A stretch of DNA of 64,000 nt from positions 1-64,000 of the forward strand of contig JAFGBS010000001.1 of assembly GCA_016933055.1 (NCBI GenBank), read 5' to 3'. Positions 28,346-37,249 of this stretch are shown here, one piece after another. The stretch comes from Promethearchaeota archaeon. GTDB lineage: Archaea; Asgardarchaeota; Lokiarchaeia; Sigyniarchaeales; Promethearchaeaceae. A model generated the notes under the pieces. It was not told the DNA's origin. It saw nothing but the letters and a program-made list of their open reading frames with translations, and did not search any database. The position numbers were made by a program, and so were the translations under genes. Numbering within the stretch: position 1 is the stretch's first letter; each line of letters opens with the position of its first letter.

Positions 28346-28969
28346 ATGTCTGAGCAAATTTATTTACCGGGTGCATGTAGCGTTGCTATCAAATGTAAAG
28401 ATGGTGTAGTACTCGGAAACGATAATCGGGTAACCAGTTTAGGTGGATATATGGTAACAAGTAAAAATACCAAGAAGATATTTAAACTCACCGATAAAGT
28501 AGCAACTACAGTATCCGGTTTGCCGGCCGATTTTCAAACCGTTGTAAAAATCATTGTAGCAAATGCTAATTTATATGAACTTCGAGAAATGGAACCAATG
28601 AACACTATTGCCGTAGGAAAAATGCTTGCAAACATGTTATTTCAACGCAAGATGGCGCCATATTATGTAAACACAACAATTGCGGGTGTAGATGAAGATG
28701 GACCCAAACTTTTTACAATGGACGCTGCTGGTTCCTTAATGCCCGATGATTGGGGTGTGGGCGGATCTGCAGCAACCATGGCTGCTGGTGTCTTAGAAGC
28801 AGAATACACTGTTGACATTACCGTGGAAGAGGGTATAAAATTAGTGGAAAAAGTTATCCGCGCTTCTGTAAAACGAGATGCTTTCTCTGGTAACGGTATT
28901 GATATTCTAGCAATTACAAAAGATAGTACAAAAGAAGTTTCGAAACCTATTTCTGAATTGGGCGAATAA
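28346..28969 (+). CDS. 20S proteasome beta-type subunit lacking the catalytic Thr1
   Basis: 207 residues, ATG start. The fold is unmistakable: KDGVVLGNDNR with Asp17 equivalent, TKKIF with Lys33 equivalent, VSGLPADFQTV, LYELREMEPM, MLFQRKMAPYYV, DAAGSL and GSAATMAAGVLEAEY. The mature N-terminus, normally G|TTTVG, reads LPGACSVAI, so Thr1 aligns with Ala10 of the precursor (codon gca). The subunit should therefore be proteolytically silent by the usual mechanism and may be a structural or regulatory beta subunit in a mixed ring. Cys11 as an alternative Ntn nucleophile would need a one-residue shift. No alpha subunit is nearby. It is transcribed alone. Confidence 0.9.
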   Translation: MSEQIYLPGACSVAIKCKDGVVLGNDNRVTSLGGYMVTSKNTKKIFKLTDKVATTVSGLPADFQTVVKIIVANANLYELREMEPMNTIAVGKMLANMLFQRKMAPYYVNTTIAGVDEDGPKLFTMDAAGSLMPDDWGVGGSAATMAAGVLEAEYTVDITVEEGIKLVEKVIRASVKRDAFSGNGIDILAITKDSTKEVSKPISELGE

Positions 28970-29033
28970 ATTATAATATATTATATCTTTTTTCCTCAAT
29001 TCTTTGATTTGTCATATTGTCAAAATAATGACG

Positions 29034-29046
29034 AACTTTTTAAACT
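29034..29046 (+). promoter_or_regulatory. Candidate TATA box (BRE-like cgaa plus ctttttaaa) for glutamate formiminotransferase gene
   Basis: The element ctttttaaac at 29036-29045 is preceded by cgaa, resembling an archaeal BRE/TATA pair. It lies about 55 bases upstream of ATG 29097, which would give a leader of about 30 bases. Assigned by eye. Confidence 0.35.
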
Positions 29047-29096
29047 ATAACGCAACGATAGAATTCTTTTTGTGTTTAAAAACACTGATTTAAGAT

Positions 29097-30011
29097 ATGA
29101 CTAATCAGCGAAAAATTGTCGAATCAGTTCCAAATTATAGTGAAGGAACCGATAGTAAGGTAATCGATCAAATTGTCGGAGAAATAAAAAACACCCCTGA
29201 AACGAATATAGTCGATGTACAATATGATTCCGATTACAATCGAGCGGTGATTACCTTTGTGGGAACTCCTAAAGCTGTACTAAATGCAAACATTGCTGCA
29301 TCCAAAAAAGCTTTGGAATTAATTGACATGACAAAACACAAAGGGCAACATCCCCGTATCGGGGCAACCGACGTAGTTCCTTTCGTTCCCGCGCAAAATG
29401 TCACTATGGAAGAATGCATAGACCTATCACTGAAATTTGCAGAACTATTATCTGATTTAGGTGTACCAGTTTATCTATATGAAGAAAGTGCACGTATTTC
29501 AGCACGAAAAGACATTGATAACATTCGGGTGGGAGAATACGAAGGATTAAAAGAATCCATTCGCATCAATCCCAATCATAAACCTGATTTTGGTCCCTCG
29601 ACGTTTCATCCCACTGGTGGAGCAACTATTACGGGTGCTCGTTTACCTCTAGTAAGTTTTAATATAAATCTCGGAACCACCAATGTAAAAATCGCAAAAA
29701 AGGTAGCTAAACGGATTCATCTCCGAGGGGGGGGATTAATTAATGTGAAGGCTATGGGGACAATATTGGAAGGTAGAGATTGTGTTCAAGTAGGCATAAG
29801 TAACATCAATTTCATGAAAACACCATTATACCGGCAAATGGAACTGGTTCGTATTGAAGCTGCGAGATATGGTGTACCTATTATGGGAACGGAGTTAATT
29901 GGACCTCTTCCTCTCGATGCAGCACTGAATTCCTTGGAATACTATCTTCAATTGGAAAGTCCCAAAAAATTAGAAAAAAAACATCTTTTAGAATCTTATT
30001 TTGATTTTTAA
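29097..30011 (+). CDS. ftcD: Glutamate formiminotransferase (histidine degradation)
   Basis: 304 residues, ATG start. It matches the formiminotransferase N- and C-subdomains of FtcD: SVPNYSEG at residues 10-17, DSDYNRAVITFVG, KHKGQHPRIGATDVVPFVP (including the catalytic His region) and GPSTFHPTGGATITGARLPLVSFNINL. No cyclodeaminase domain is present, in contrast to the bifunctional animal enzyme. It transfers the formimino group of N-formiminoglutamate to tetrahydrofolate or an archaeal pterin, releasing glutamate, the last step of the route encoded by the adjacent genes. It is convergent with hutI. Confidence 0.93.
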   Translation: MTNQRKIVESVPNYSEGTDSKVIDQIVGEIKNTPETNIVDVQYDSDYNRAVITFVGTPKAVLNANIAASKKALELIDMTKHKGQHPRIGATDVVPFVPAQNVTMEECIDLSLKFAELLSDLGVPVYLYEESARISARKDIDNIRVGEYEGLKESIRINPNHKPDFGPSTFHPTGGATITGARLPLVSFNINLGTTNVKIAKKVAKRIHLRGGGLINVKAMGTILEGRDCVQVGISNINFMKTPLYRQMELVRIEAARYGVPIMGTELIGPLPLDAALNSLEYYLQLESPKKLEKKHLLESYFDF

Positions 30012-30026
30012 CACATAACCTATTTT

Positions 30027-31325
30027 TTATTCGAAATCTACCACAATGTCTCCTTTTTTTATTACTTTTAGGACATGGTTCACCCCGAATTGATATGGTA
30101 GATAATTATGATTCGGTACATCAAATAATACTAAATCAGCTTGCTTTCCCACTTCTATTGATCCAACATCATCATGACGACGTAAAGCAAAAGCCGCATT
30201 AATCGTGGAAGCTGTTAATGCTTCTGCTGGGTTCATTTTCATTTTGTAACATGCTAATGCAAGGATCATTTGCATAGATTCTGTCCAACAATTAGGATTT
30301 AAGTCTGTTGCCAACGCAATCGGAATTCCTATTTCTATCATTTTACGTGCAGGAGCATACTCTCTTAGCATCATGCAAAAGGGTGTGCCGGGTAATAATG
30401 TTGCTACCACCTGTTTTTCCGCCATTGCTCGCAATCCTGTATCATTAGATTTCAGAAGATGTCCCGTCTGTACAGCATTTAAATCTGCTGCTAACTGAGC
30501 CCCATTCGTATCAACAATTTCATCAATATGGATTTGAATATCTAATCCAAAGTCTTGTGCTGCTTGCAAAATTTTTCTTGTTTGAGGAACAGAGAAAATT
30601 CCTTTTTCACAGAATACATCACAAAATTGAGCTAGATTTTGTTCTTTAATGAGGGGAAGCATATTTGAAATGATAAGATCCACGTAATCATCCGATCTTC
30701 CAGCATATTCTGGTGGAATTGCGTGAGCGCCTAAAAATGTAGGTATAATTTCAATTGGATGTTCTTTATCCAAAATTTTCATAGTTTTAAGGGATTTTAT
30801 TTCATCTTCTACCGTTAATCCATATCCGGATTTGGTTTCGATGGTTGTTGTTCCGTATTCCAGCATGCGGTCTAAAATATCATGCCCATTTTCTACCAGT
30901 TTTGAAATGGAGGCTTCACGAGTTGCTTTTACAGTTTTTAAAATTCCTTCCCCTGAATTCAGAATATCTAAATAGGACATCCCAGATAGTTTCATTTGTA
31001 ACTCATTTTCCCTCGTACCATCAAAAATTATATGAGTATGGGGATCAACAAATCCAGGGGTGACCAATCGATGCTCTCCATTGATGATGATGGGAAAATC
31101 TCTGTGAGAAAACTCTCGATCGAATTCCTTCATAGTACCAACAAAAATGATCGTGTCCTTATGGATAACTACCGCTGCTTTGTGGACTATTCCAAGGTCG
31201 TTCATTTGACTCCCTACTCGAGGAACCCCATATTTTGAATCCATCGTGACTAGTTCTCTTATATTCAGAATTGCTAATGTGGAAAGTTCTTGAAATTCTT
31301 TAGTTGCAACCGTAGGAGTACTCAT
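30027..31325 (-). CDS. hutI: Imidazolonepropionase
   Basis: 432 residues from ATG 31325; the longer frame would overlap hutU on the other strand and adds an unlike N-terminus. It is an amidohydrolase-superfamily TIM barrel with TPGFVDPHTHIIFDGTRENE (metal-binding HxH), METKSGYGL-type 'ETKSGYGL', GAHAIPPEYAGR, HIDEI, TGHLL, and ATDLNPNCWTESM, all family signatures. It hydrolyses 4-imidazolone-5-propanoate to N-formimino-L-glutamate using one metal ion. Divergent from hutU across a 64-base region; convergent with ftcD, 15 bases apart. Confidence 0.95.
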   Translation of the reverse strand: MSTPTVATKEFQELSTLAILNIRELVTMDSKYGVPRVGSQMNDLGIVHKAAVVIHKDTIIFVGTMKEFDREFSHRDFPIIINGEHRLVTPGFVDPHTHIIFDGTRENELQMKLSGMSYLDILNSGEGILKTVKATREASISKLVENGHDILDRMLEYGTTTIETKSGYGLTVEDEIKSLKTMKILDKEHPIEIIPTFLGAHAIPPEYAGRSDDYVDLIISNMLPLIKEQNLAQFCDVFCEKGIFSVPQTRKILQAAQDFGLDIQIHIDEIVDTNGAQLAADLNAVQTGHLLKSNDTGLRAMAEKQVVATLLPGTPFCMMLREYAPARKMIEIGIPIALATDLNPNCWTESMQMILALACYKMKMNPAEALTASTINAAFALRRHDDVGSIEVGKQADLVLFDVPNHNYLPYQFGVNHVLKVIKKGDIVVDFE

Positions 31326-31358
31326 ATCAAACACTTTTGAAAATACTAGATAATTATG

Positions 31359-31366
31359 CTTAAAAG
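31359..31366 (+). promoter_or_regulatory. Candidate TATA box for hutU giving a leaderless transcript
   Basis: The element cttaaaag is centred about 27 bases upstream of the hutU ATG, the spacing expected if transcription starts at the start codon. It sits in the 64-base divergent region between hutI and hutU, so both genes are probably controlled from here. No inverted operator repeat stands out. Confidence 0.35.
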
Positions 31367-31389
31367 AGGTAATATAAACAATTATAGTT

Positions 31390-33399
31390 ATGGTTGATTC
31401 TATTTCGTTAAGAGATCTGAAATTACCTCCTGATCCTGTTTTTGATAAAACTATTCGACGTTCTCCCTCCCGTGGATATAATTTATCCGCATCTGATACT
31501 ATTCTGGCAGTAAAAAATGCTCTGCGATACATACCCGCGAAATACCATGAAATTTTAGCGCCAGAATTATTAATGGAACTAATAGATAAAGGAAGGATTT
31601 ATGGGTATCGGTACCGTCCTCAAGGAGAAATTAAAGCTAAACCAATAGATCAGTACAAAGGGATTGTGGAAGCTAAAGCTATCCAATTAATGATAGATAA
31701 TAATCTGGATTTTGATGTTGCTTTATATCCCTATGAACTCGTTACCTATGGAGAATCAGGACAAGTTTGTCAGAATTGGATGCAATATCGGTTAATTAAG
31801 AAATATTTGGAAAAAATGACTGATACCCAAACATTAGTAGTAATGTCTGGGCATCCGCTGGGGATATTTCCGAGTAAGAAAGATACCCCTCGGGTAGTTT
31901 CGACAAATGGGTTGATGGTTGGTATGTATGATACTGCTGATGGAAAGGACTTTCATCGTGCGCAAGCTATTGGGGTGGCGAATTATGGACAGATGACTGC
32001 AGGAGGTTGGATGTACATTGGACCACAAGGTATTGTTCATGGTACCTACATAACTCTTCTAAATGCGGGTCGTATTTATTTAGGTAATTCAACAGAGCAA
32101 GATCTTGCAGAAAAAACTTATTTAAGTTCTGGTCTCGGGGGGATGAGTGGAGCACAAGCAAAAGCAGTGGAAATTGCTGGAGGGATTGGTATCTTAGCAG
32201 AAGTAGATAAATCGCGTATTGATACACGATATTCTCAAGGTTGGTTATCCAAATGGTCAGATGATTTAGGAGAAATTTTTCAATGGGTGTCAGAGTATCA
32301 AACACACAATAAACCAGTCTCCATAGGTTATTACGGAAATGTTGTGGATTTATGGCAGTATGTGGTGGATAACAAGATCTCGATTGATCTTGCTTCGGAC
32401 CAGACGTCGTGTCATGCCGTTTATGAAGGTGGTTATACACCAGATGGATTATCATTCAAAGAGGGTCGTGAATTAATCAAAACCGATAGAGAAAAATTCA
32501 AAAAACTAGTAGATGAATCCTTAACAAAACAATACAGACTTATTTTAGAAATGACTAAACGAGGAACTTACTTTTGGGATTATGGAAACTCCTTTTTAAA
32601 AGCCGTATATGATGCTGGTGTGCAAGAAATTGCTGTAGGGAATGATCCAAGGAACGGATTCGTCTTCCCATCATATGTAGAGGAATTAGTCGGTCCGGTA
32701 ATATTTGACTATGGCTATGGTCCCTTCAGATGGGTAGTCACTTCCTTAAATCCTGAGGATTTACGAAAAACTGATAGGATTGCCATGGAATGCATTGATC
32801 CAAAACGAAGAGGTCAAGATCGCGATAATTGGGTATGGATCCGGGATGCTGAGAAGAATAATTTAGTAGTCGGGTCCCAAGCAAGAATTCTCTATGCTGA
32901 TGCACAGAACCGAGTAAAAATTGCTCTCGAATTTAACAAGGCAATTCGCGAAGGCAGAATAAGCAGACCAATAATGTTAGGACGAGACCATCATGATACG
33001 GGGGGAACTGACTCACCGTTTAGAGAAACCTCCAACATTTTGGATGGAAGCAATATCATGTCAGATATGGCACATCATTGTTGGGCAGGAAATGCAGCAC
33101 GTGGCATGACTATGTGCGTTTTATCCAATGGAGGTGGAGTTGGGAGCGGAAAAGTGATTAACGGAGGATTTGGTTTAGTTTTAGATGGCAGCGAACGAGT
33201 GGATTCCATTATAAAGTCAGCATTAGACTGGGATGTGAATGTGGGAGTAGCGCGCAGAGCCTGGGCTCGAAATCCTAACGCGCTAGAGACAGCAAAAAGG
33301 TATAATAGCGAAAAGGGAAAGACAGGAAATATCACCTTACCCGAAATACCCAAAGTAGGATTAGTTGAGGATTTGATCAAGAAAAAATTAAAGAATTAG
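31390..33399 (+). CDS. hutU: Urocanate hydratase, long (eukaryote-like) type
   Basis: 669 residues, ATG start. Typical landmarks include QNWMQYRLIKKYLEKM, SGHPLGIFPS, GGWMYIGPQGIVHGTY, GLGGMSGAQAKAVEIAGG (NAD binding), QTSCH, and DHHDTGGTDSPFRETSNI. It adds water across urocanate using NAD+ as electrophile, giving 4-imidazolone-5-propanoate. Bacterial HutU is about 550-560 residues; this length and the 'RDHHDxxGTDSPFRET' phrase resemble the longer vertebrate UROC1 type, as I remember it. The gene stops one base before the hutH stop on the other strand (convergent). Confidence 0.95.
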   Translation: MVDSISLRDLKLPPDPVFDKTIRRSPSRGYNLSASDTILAVKNALRYIPAKYHEILAPELLMELIDKGRIYGYRYRPQGEIKAKPIDQYKGIVEAKAIQLMIDNNLDFDVALYPYELVTYGESGQVCQNWMQYRLIKKYLEKMTDTQTLVVMSGHPLGIFPSKKDTPRVVSTNGLMVGMYDTADGKDFHRAQAIGVANYGQMTAGGWMYIGPQGIVHGTYITLLNAGRIYLGNSTEQDLAEKTYLSSGLGGMSGAQAKAVEIAGGIGILAEVDKSRIDTRYSQGWLSKWSDDLGEIFQWVSEYQTHNKPVSIGYYGNVVDLWQYVVDNKISIDLASDQTSCHAVYEGGYTPDGLSFKEGRELIKTDREKFKKLVDESLTKQYRLILEMTKRGTYFWDYGNSFLKAVYDAGVQEIAVGNDPRNGFVFPSYVEELVGPVIFDYGYGPFRWVVTSLNPEDLRKTDRIAMECIDPKRRGQDRDNWVWIRDAEKNNLVVGSQARILYADAQNRVKIALEFNKAIREGRISRPIMLGRDHHDTGGTDSPFRETSNILDGSNIMSDMAHHCWAGNAARGMTMCVLSNGGGVGSGKVINGGFGLVLDGSERVDSIIKSALDWDVNVGVARRAWARNPNALETAKRYNSEKGKTGNITLPEIPKVGLVEDLIKKKLKN

Positions 33400-33400
33400 A

Positions 33401-34924
33401 TTATTGTAATTTTCCAATCTCTTTTTCAACTTCTTCTAGAATTTCGCAAGATTTTACAAGTGTTTTCATCGCATTGTGGTCATCAAATAACGGTCGATCT
33501 TCATCAAGGAATTCAACATATCTGCGAATCACGTCTTTTGCTTTGGTTACCCCTTTACCAAACTTAAAATCTCGGAAATCTAGTGCTTGAGCTGCTGCCA
33601 TAAACTCAATTCCAAGAACACCATAGGCATTGTCCATGATTTGCCAGTTTTTTATAGCAGTATTCATTCCCATAGATACGAAATCCTCCTGATCTGCTGC
33701 TGCTGGGATAGATTGGATACTTGCTGGGGCAGATAGGATACGCATTTCAACAATTTGCATATCTGCCGTATACTGGCTCAACATCAATCCCGACATCATA
33801 CCAGCACCCTTGGTTAGGAATGGAGGAAGTCCCACACTTAAGGCAGGATGATTTAATCTGTTCATTCTACGTTCGGACATAACACATACCATTGTTATTG
33901 CTGCTCCTGCCATATCCATTGGCAAAGATACTGGGCTTCCTTGGAAATTAGCCCCTGTTAATTGCAATTTCTTATCAGGGAAAAACACAGGATTATCACC
34001 TACACCATTTAACTCAATTTCCACTTGAGATTTAGCCCATTCTAAGGCATCCATGGCTGCCCCAATGACCTGAGGAGCAGATCTCATGGAATACGCATCT
34101 TGCACCTTAACTTTCTTCTTTCCTTCCTTGAGGTCACCTTCTTTAAAGAGGTTGGATAAGTTTAATGCACACTTGATCGCCCCAGAAAATCCTCTGGCTT
34201 CATGTAAAAGTGGTGTATATGGTATCAAATTACCCATCAATGCTTCAATGGACATTGCACATGCAATTTGGGCTTGCTTTATGAACCGAAATGCATCGTA
34301 TAGCCAAATTGCAGACATAGCGGTTAATAAATTACTTCCATTGATAATGGCTAAGCCATCCCGGGCTTTCAACCCCGGAATTTCAATCCCAGCTTGCTTC
34401 ATTGCTTCCTCTCCCCCTAATAATTCTCCTTGATAAAAAGCGCGACCTTCTCCCATTAACAACAATGCAATCTGGGACATAGGTGCTAAATCTCCACAAG
34501 CACCTACTGATCCTTTTTGGCACACTTCCGGGGTAACTCCTTTATTCAACATCTCTACAAGAGTTTCCGCTATAATCGGACGGTTTCCCGAATTTCCATG
34601 AGCTAGTACATTCAATCTTCCAAGCATTGCACCTCTTACAAATTCAAGTGGGGCTGGTTCGCCAATTCCCGCAGCATGATTATAAATCAAATACCTTTGA
34701 AATTGTTTTGTTTGATCATCATCGAGCACTACTTCACTGAATTCACCAATTCCAGTGTTTACACCGTACATAATTTCATGCGCGTTGATCTTCTCTTCCA
34801 ACATTGCACGGCATTTTTTCATTCGTGCCATTGCATCCGAATGCAGCTCAACTTTTTCATTATGACGAGCTACCCGAACTACATCTTCAATAGCTAATCC
34901 TGTACCTTTTATCACGTAGGTCAT
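33401..34924 (-). CDS. hutH: Histidine ammonia-lyase with ACG (not ASG) MIO tripeptide
   Basis: 507 residues, ATG start. The fold is clear: YGVNTGIGEFSE with Tyr53, GSVGACGDLAPMSQ, and INGSNLLTAM. The tripeptide that cyclises to the MIO electrophile is Ala142-Cys143-Gly144 (gct tgt gga on the minus strand), where nearly all homologues have Ala-Ser-Gly. The numbering coincides with the well-studied Pseudomonas enzyme, in which a Ser143Cys mutant was reported to remain active, so the enzyme is probably functional. It deaminates histidine to urocanate, the first step of the pathway completed by hutU, hutI and ftcD next door. Confidence 0.94.
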   Translation of the reverse strand: MTYVIKGTGLAIEDVVRVARHNEKVELHSDAMARMKKCRAMLEEKINAHEIMYGVNTGIGEFSEVVLDDDQTKQFQRYLIYNHAAGIGEPAPLEFVRGAMLGRLNVLAHGNSGNRPIIAETLVEMLNKGVTPEVCQKGSVGACGDLAPMSQIALLLMGEGRAFYQGELLGGEEAMKQAGIEIPGLKARDGLAIINGSNLLTAMSAIWLYDAFRFIKQAQIACAMSIEALMGNLIPYTPLLHEARGFSGAIKCALNLSNLFKEGDLKEGKKKVKVQDAYSMRSAPQVIGAAMDALEWAKSQVEIELNGVGDNPVFFPDKKLQLTGANFQGSPVSLPMDMAGAAITMVCVMSERRMNRLNHPALSVGLPPFLTKGAGMMSGLMLSQYTADMQIVEMRILSAPASIQSIPAAADQEDFVSMGMNTAIKNWQIMDNAYGVLGIEFMAAAQALDFRDFKFGKGVTKAKDVIRRYVEFLDEDRPLFDDHNAMKTLVKSCEILEEVEKEIGKLQ

Positions 34925-35038
34925 ACTTTTTCATTAACTCCATTCTATACGATAATTGGTTATCATGAGGATAAAAACTATAAATTTTTCCCTTAATATG
35001 AGGAAAAATATTGATTAAGATAAGAAGAAAAACAGATC

Positions 35039-36109
35039 TTAATCTTCAGAAGCTCCGAAAAAGAACATTAAGAAAAATACTATATTATAGATTAACGCTG
35101 AAATTATAATACTCCAATTTTGAATTGCTTTTTGTAATGTTGGGTTCCCCGTGAAATATAGGGTAACTAAATTCAATCCCATTAAAATGACTGTTAAAAT
35201 ATATCCGATTAAATACCTGCGAAATTCAGGTTGGGATCGACCCCTAGTAATATTAACAATGGTTACAAATAGCACAATACCAAGCCCTATCCAATATATT
35301 ACTAGCATTAATATCCGTAATGATTGGATATCGTAAATATATTCCAAGATTTCGATAGTAATAAATAAGGCAAACAAAAAGAATTCTACAACTCTAACCC
35401 AACCAATCCGAATATCTTCACGTTCCGCTTTTATTTCAGCTTGCTCATATTCAGAGACACCTAATTTAACTAAAATTATTAGAGATCCAATGGTCAAAGC
35501 TGTTGCTAATGACATTGATATTCGGTAAAGAATTTCTAAGTAATTGGTTTGATAGTAATCGAAAATTGCAATAGACAAGAAGTAAATATCTTGATAAGTG
35601 GCAATTGCTAGAAAGATCGGAAAAACAGCAAAAATTGCCATTACAATATAGGTAATTTTTGGAACCTTCTCTTGCTCATCCCAATCATGTCCTATTGTTG
35701 AAATACGAAAACCAAAGGAAGCAAATGCTAAAATGCATATAATGGGGGTTATAAAGGGTACCACAATTCCTAAAAATACGACCATTGCAGTAATACCATA
35801 ATATATTTTATAACGGCGGGGGATAACTCGGAAGGATGCATCTACTTTGTCTATTGTGTCAGATATGCGATTAGCAAACAATAAAATCATGAATATCCAT
35901 CCAATTGTGAAACTAATAGGAGTTGCCCACCTCATGAAAATACTATTTTCAAGTGCAGGCACAAATGAAAAATTAAATTGATCTTTATATGCAAAATAGA
36001 GCAAGAAAAACACGGTAGGAATAAGAATTAATGCTAGCACTACTAATAATCGACTTAATTTGAACTCTCTTTTTCCTATTGTACGGTTCCCGTACTGTTT
36101 TAAACCCAT
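35039..36109 (-). CDS. Polytopic membrane protein of unknown function
   Basis: 356 residues, ATG start. About nine hydrophobic helices are visible, starting with LLVVLALILIPTVFFLLYFAY at residues 21-41 and ending with IYNIVFFLMFFFG. Charged loops include a KAEREDIRIG segment and a basic RRYKIYYG turn. No transporter or channel signature is recognised. It lies alone, with 114 bases to hutH on one side and a 149-base divergent region shared with the longin-ARF GTPase gene on the other. Confidence 0.78.
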   Translation of the reverse strand: MGLKQYGNRTIGKREFKLSRLLVVLALILIPTVFFLLYFAYKDQFNFSFVPALENSIFMRWATPISFTIGWIFMILLFANRISDTIDKVDASFRVIPRRYKIYYGITAMVVFLGIVVPFITPIICILAFASFGFRISTIGHDWDEQEKVPKITYIVMAIFAVFPIFLAIATYQDIYFLSIAIFDYYQTNYLEILYRISMSLATALTIGSLIILVKLGVSEYEQAEIKAEREDIRIGWVRVVEFFLFALFITIEILEYIYDIQSLRILMLVIYWIGLGIVLFVTIVNITRGRSQPEFRRYLIGYILTVILMGLNLVTLYFTGNPTLQKAIQNWSIIISALIYNIVFFLMFFFGASED

Positions 36110-36258
36110 TTGTCATTATACCTCGTTTTCAATTTTAAATCAATTAATATATATCATATATACCCCCTATGCTATAAAATTAAACCGTAGAATTTCTTTT
36201 TTATACAATTATTTTTAAGCTATCACGATCTGTTTTATGTGTTATATAGACTCAAAAT

Positions 36259-37143
36259 TTGAAAATAGATAATTTGGTTAAGAAAATGATTCGAGATTTC
36301 TTCATAGTCGATTTGCACACTAAAAAGAGATTTCATAAATCATTTTCTAAAGAGCCTACTTCTGAAAGTATTGTGAAATCCTTTTTATTAAAATATACCA
36401 AAGAATTTGAAAACACAAGTAATGCTGTTAAAGCTATTAAAATTATTCCTATAAAGGAGTTTATGTTCACGTTTTTGGTGAAAAAGGGATTTATTTTTAT
36501 GATTATATCAGATATTCATGACTCCAAAAAAGATTTGGAACTTGTCCTCCAAAAAGTCGTACATTCTTTATCTCATTTTGATTTACACGAACCTATACCA
36601 AAGGACCACCAAGAGGAGTTAGGAGTAATAATAACAAGAGATTTGTTCTCGCAGATCAAGATAGCTCTGATTGGAAAGGATAATGTAGGTAAATCTACCA
36701 TATTTAATCAATTGGAAGGGGAAATTTCATATCCCCATTCAAAACGAGTTATGAGATCGAAACATATTTTTTCTGAAACCACTGAACCCAGCGTATACTT
36801 ACTTGATTATATAGGAACTGAGGATTATTCCCCCCAATGGCCCAATCTTTTGAGAGGAATACATATAATTTTCATTGTAGTAGATAGTACAGTAGAGAAT
36901 GTGCTATCTACTAAACGATTATTCATTAATCTAATAAAACGGGCAAAACCAGATGCTTTACTACTGGGAATCGCAAATAAACAAGACCAAGCGAAAGCTT
37001 TAGATGCTAAACTCATTCAAAAAATGTTAGATATTGATGCAGTGTTCCCTCTTTCGATGGACAACTTAACTAATACCTCTGCACTGGAAAACATTTTTCT
37101 TCATGCGGTCCAAACTTATCTTGCCCAATTTTTAGATGACTAG
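36259..37143 (+). CDS. Longin/roadblock-like domain fused to an ARF-family GTPase
   Basis: 294 residues, starting at TTG; an ATG at codon 10 (36286) is the alternative. Residues 1-130 read as a longin/roadblock-type alpha/beta domain: a first strand IRDFFIVDLHT, then a SIVKSFLLKY helix, EFMFTFLVKKGFIFMIISD strands, and a helix with DLELVLQKVVHSL. Residues 135-294 are an ARF-like GTPase: G1 LIGKDNVGKST, G3-like LLDYIGTEDYSPQW (normally WDVGGQDK..P.W; the Gln is Thr), and G4 NKQD as in ARFs, followed by AKALDAKLI as in 'PGALSAAEI'. It is 106 bases upstream of the ESCRT-II-like gene on the same strand. Likely role: membrane-associated switch connected to that machinery. Confidence 0.82.
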   Translation: MKIDNLVKKMIRDFFIVDLHTKKRFHKSFSKEPTSESIVKSFLLKYTKEFENTSNAVKAIKIIPIKEFMFTFLVKKGFIFMIISDIHDSKKDLELVLQKVVHSLSHFDLHEPIPKDHQEELGVIITRDLFSQIKIALIGKDNVGKSTIFNQLEGEISYPHSKRVMRSKHIFSETTEPSVYLLDYIGTEDYSPQWPNLLRGIHIIFIVVDSTVENVLSTKRLFINLIKRAKPDALLLGIANKQDQAKALDAKLIQKMLDIDAVFPLSMDNLTNTSALENIFLHAVQTYLAQFLDD

Positions 37144-37216
37144 GATTGCACATGAACTTATTTGGAATTGAGCAAAAAATTATTAGAAATAGAACTTTTT
37201 AGGTGACAGTACACTA

Positions 37217-37242
37217 GTTTTTATATAATTTTAAATCAGGAG
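37217..37242 (+). promoter_or_regulatory. TATA-like element and Shine-Dalgarno site for the Vps22-like gene
   Basis: The element tttttatata (37218-37227) lies about 27 bases upstream of the ATG, suitable for an archaeal TATA box. A Shine-Dalgarno-like aggag (37238-37242) is spaced 7 bases from ATG 37250. The two together suggest the gene can be transcribed on its own as well as with the upstream GTPase gene. The SD would survive only if the transcript starts a little upstream of it. Confidence 0.35.
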
Positions 37243-37249
37243 AATATCG

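Noticed and set aside
31967..32455. 162-codon minus-strand frame inside hutU
   Set aside because: Overlaps a strongly supported gene on the other strand and lacks any family feature.
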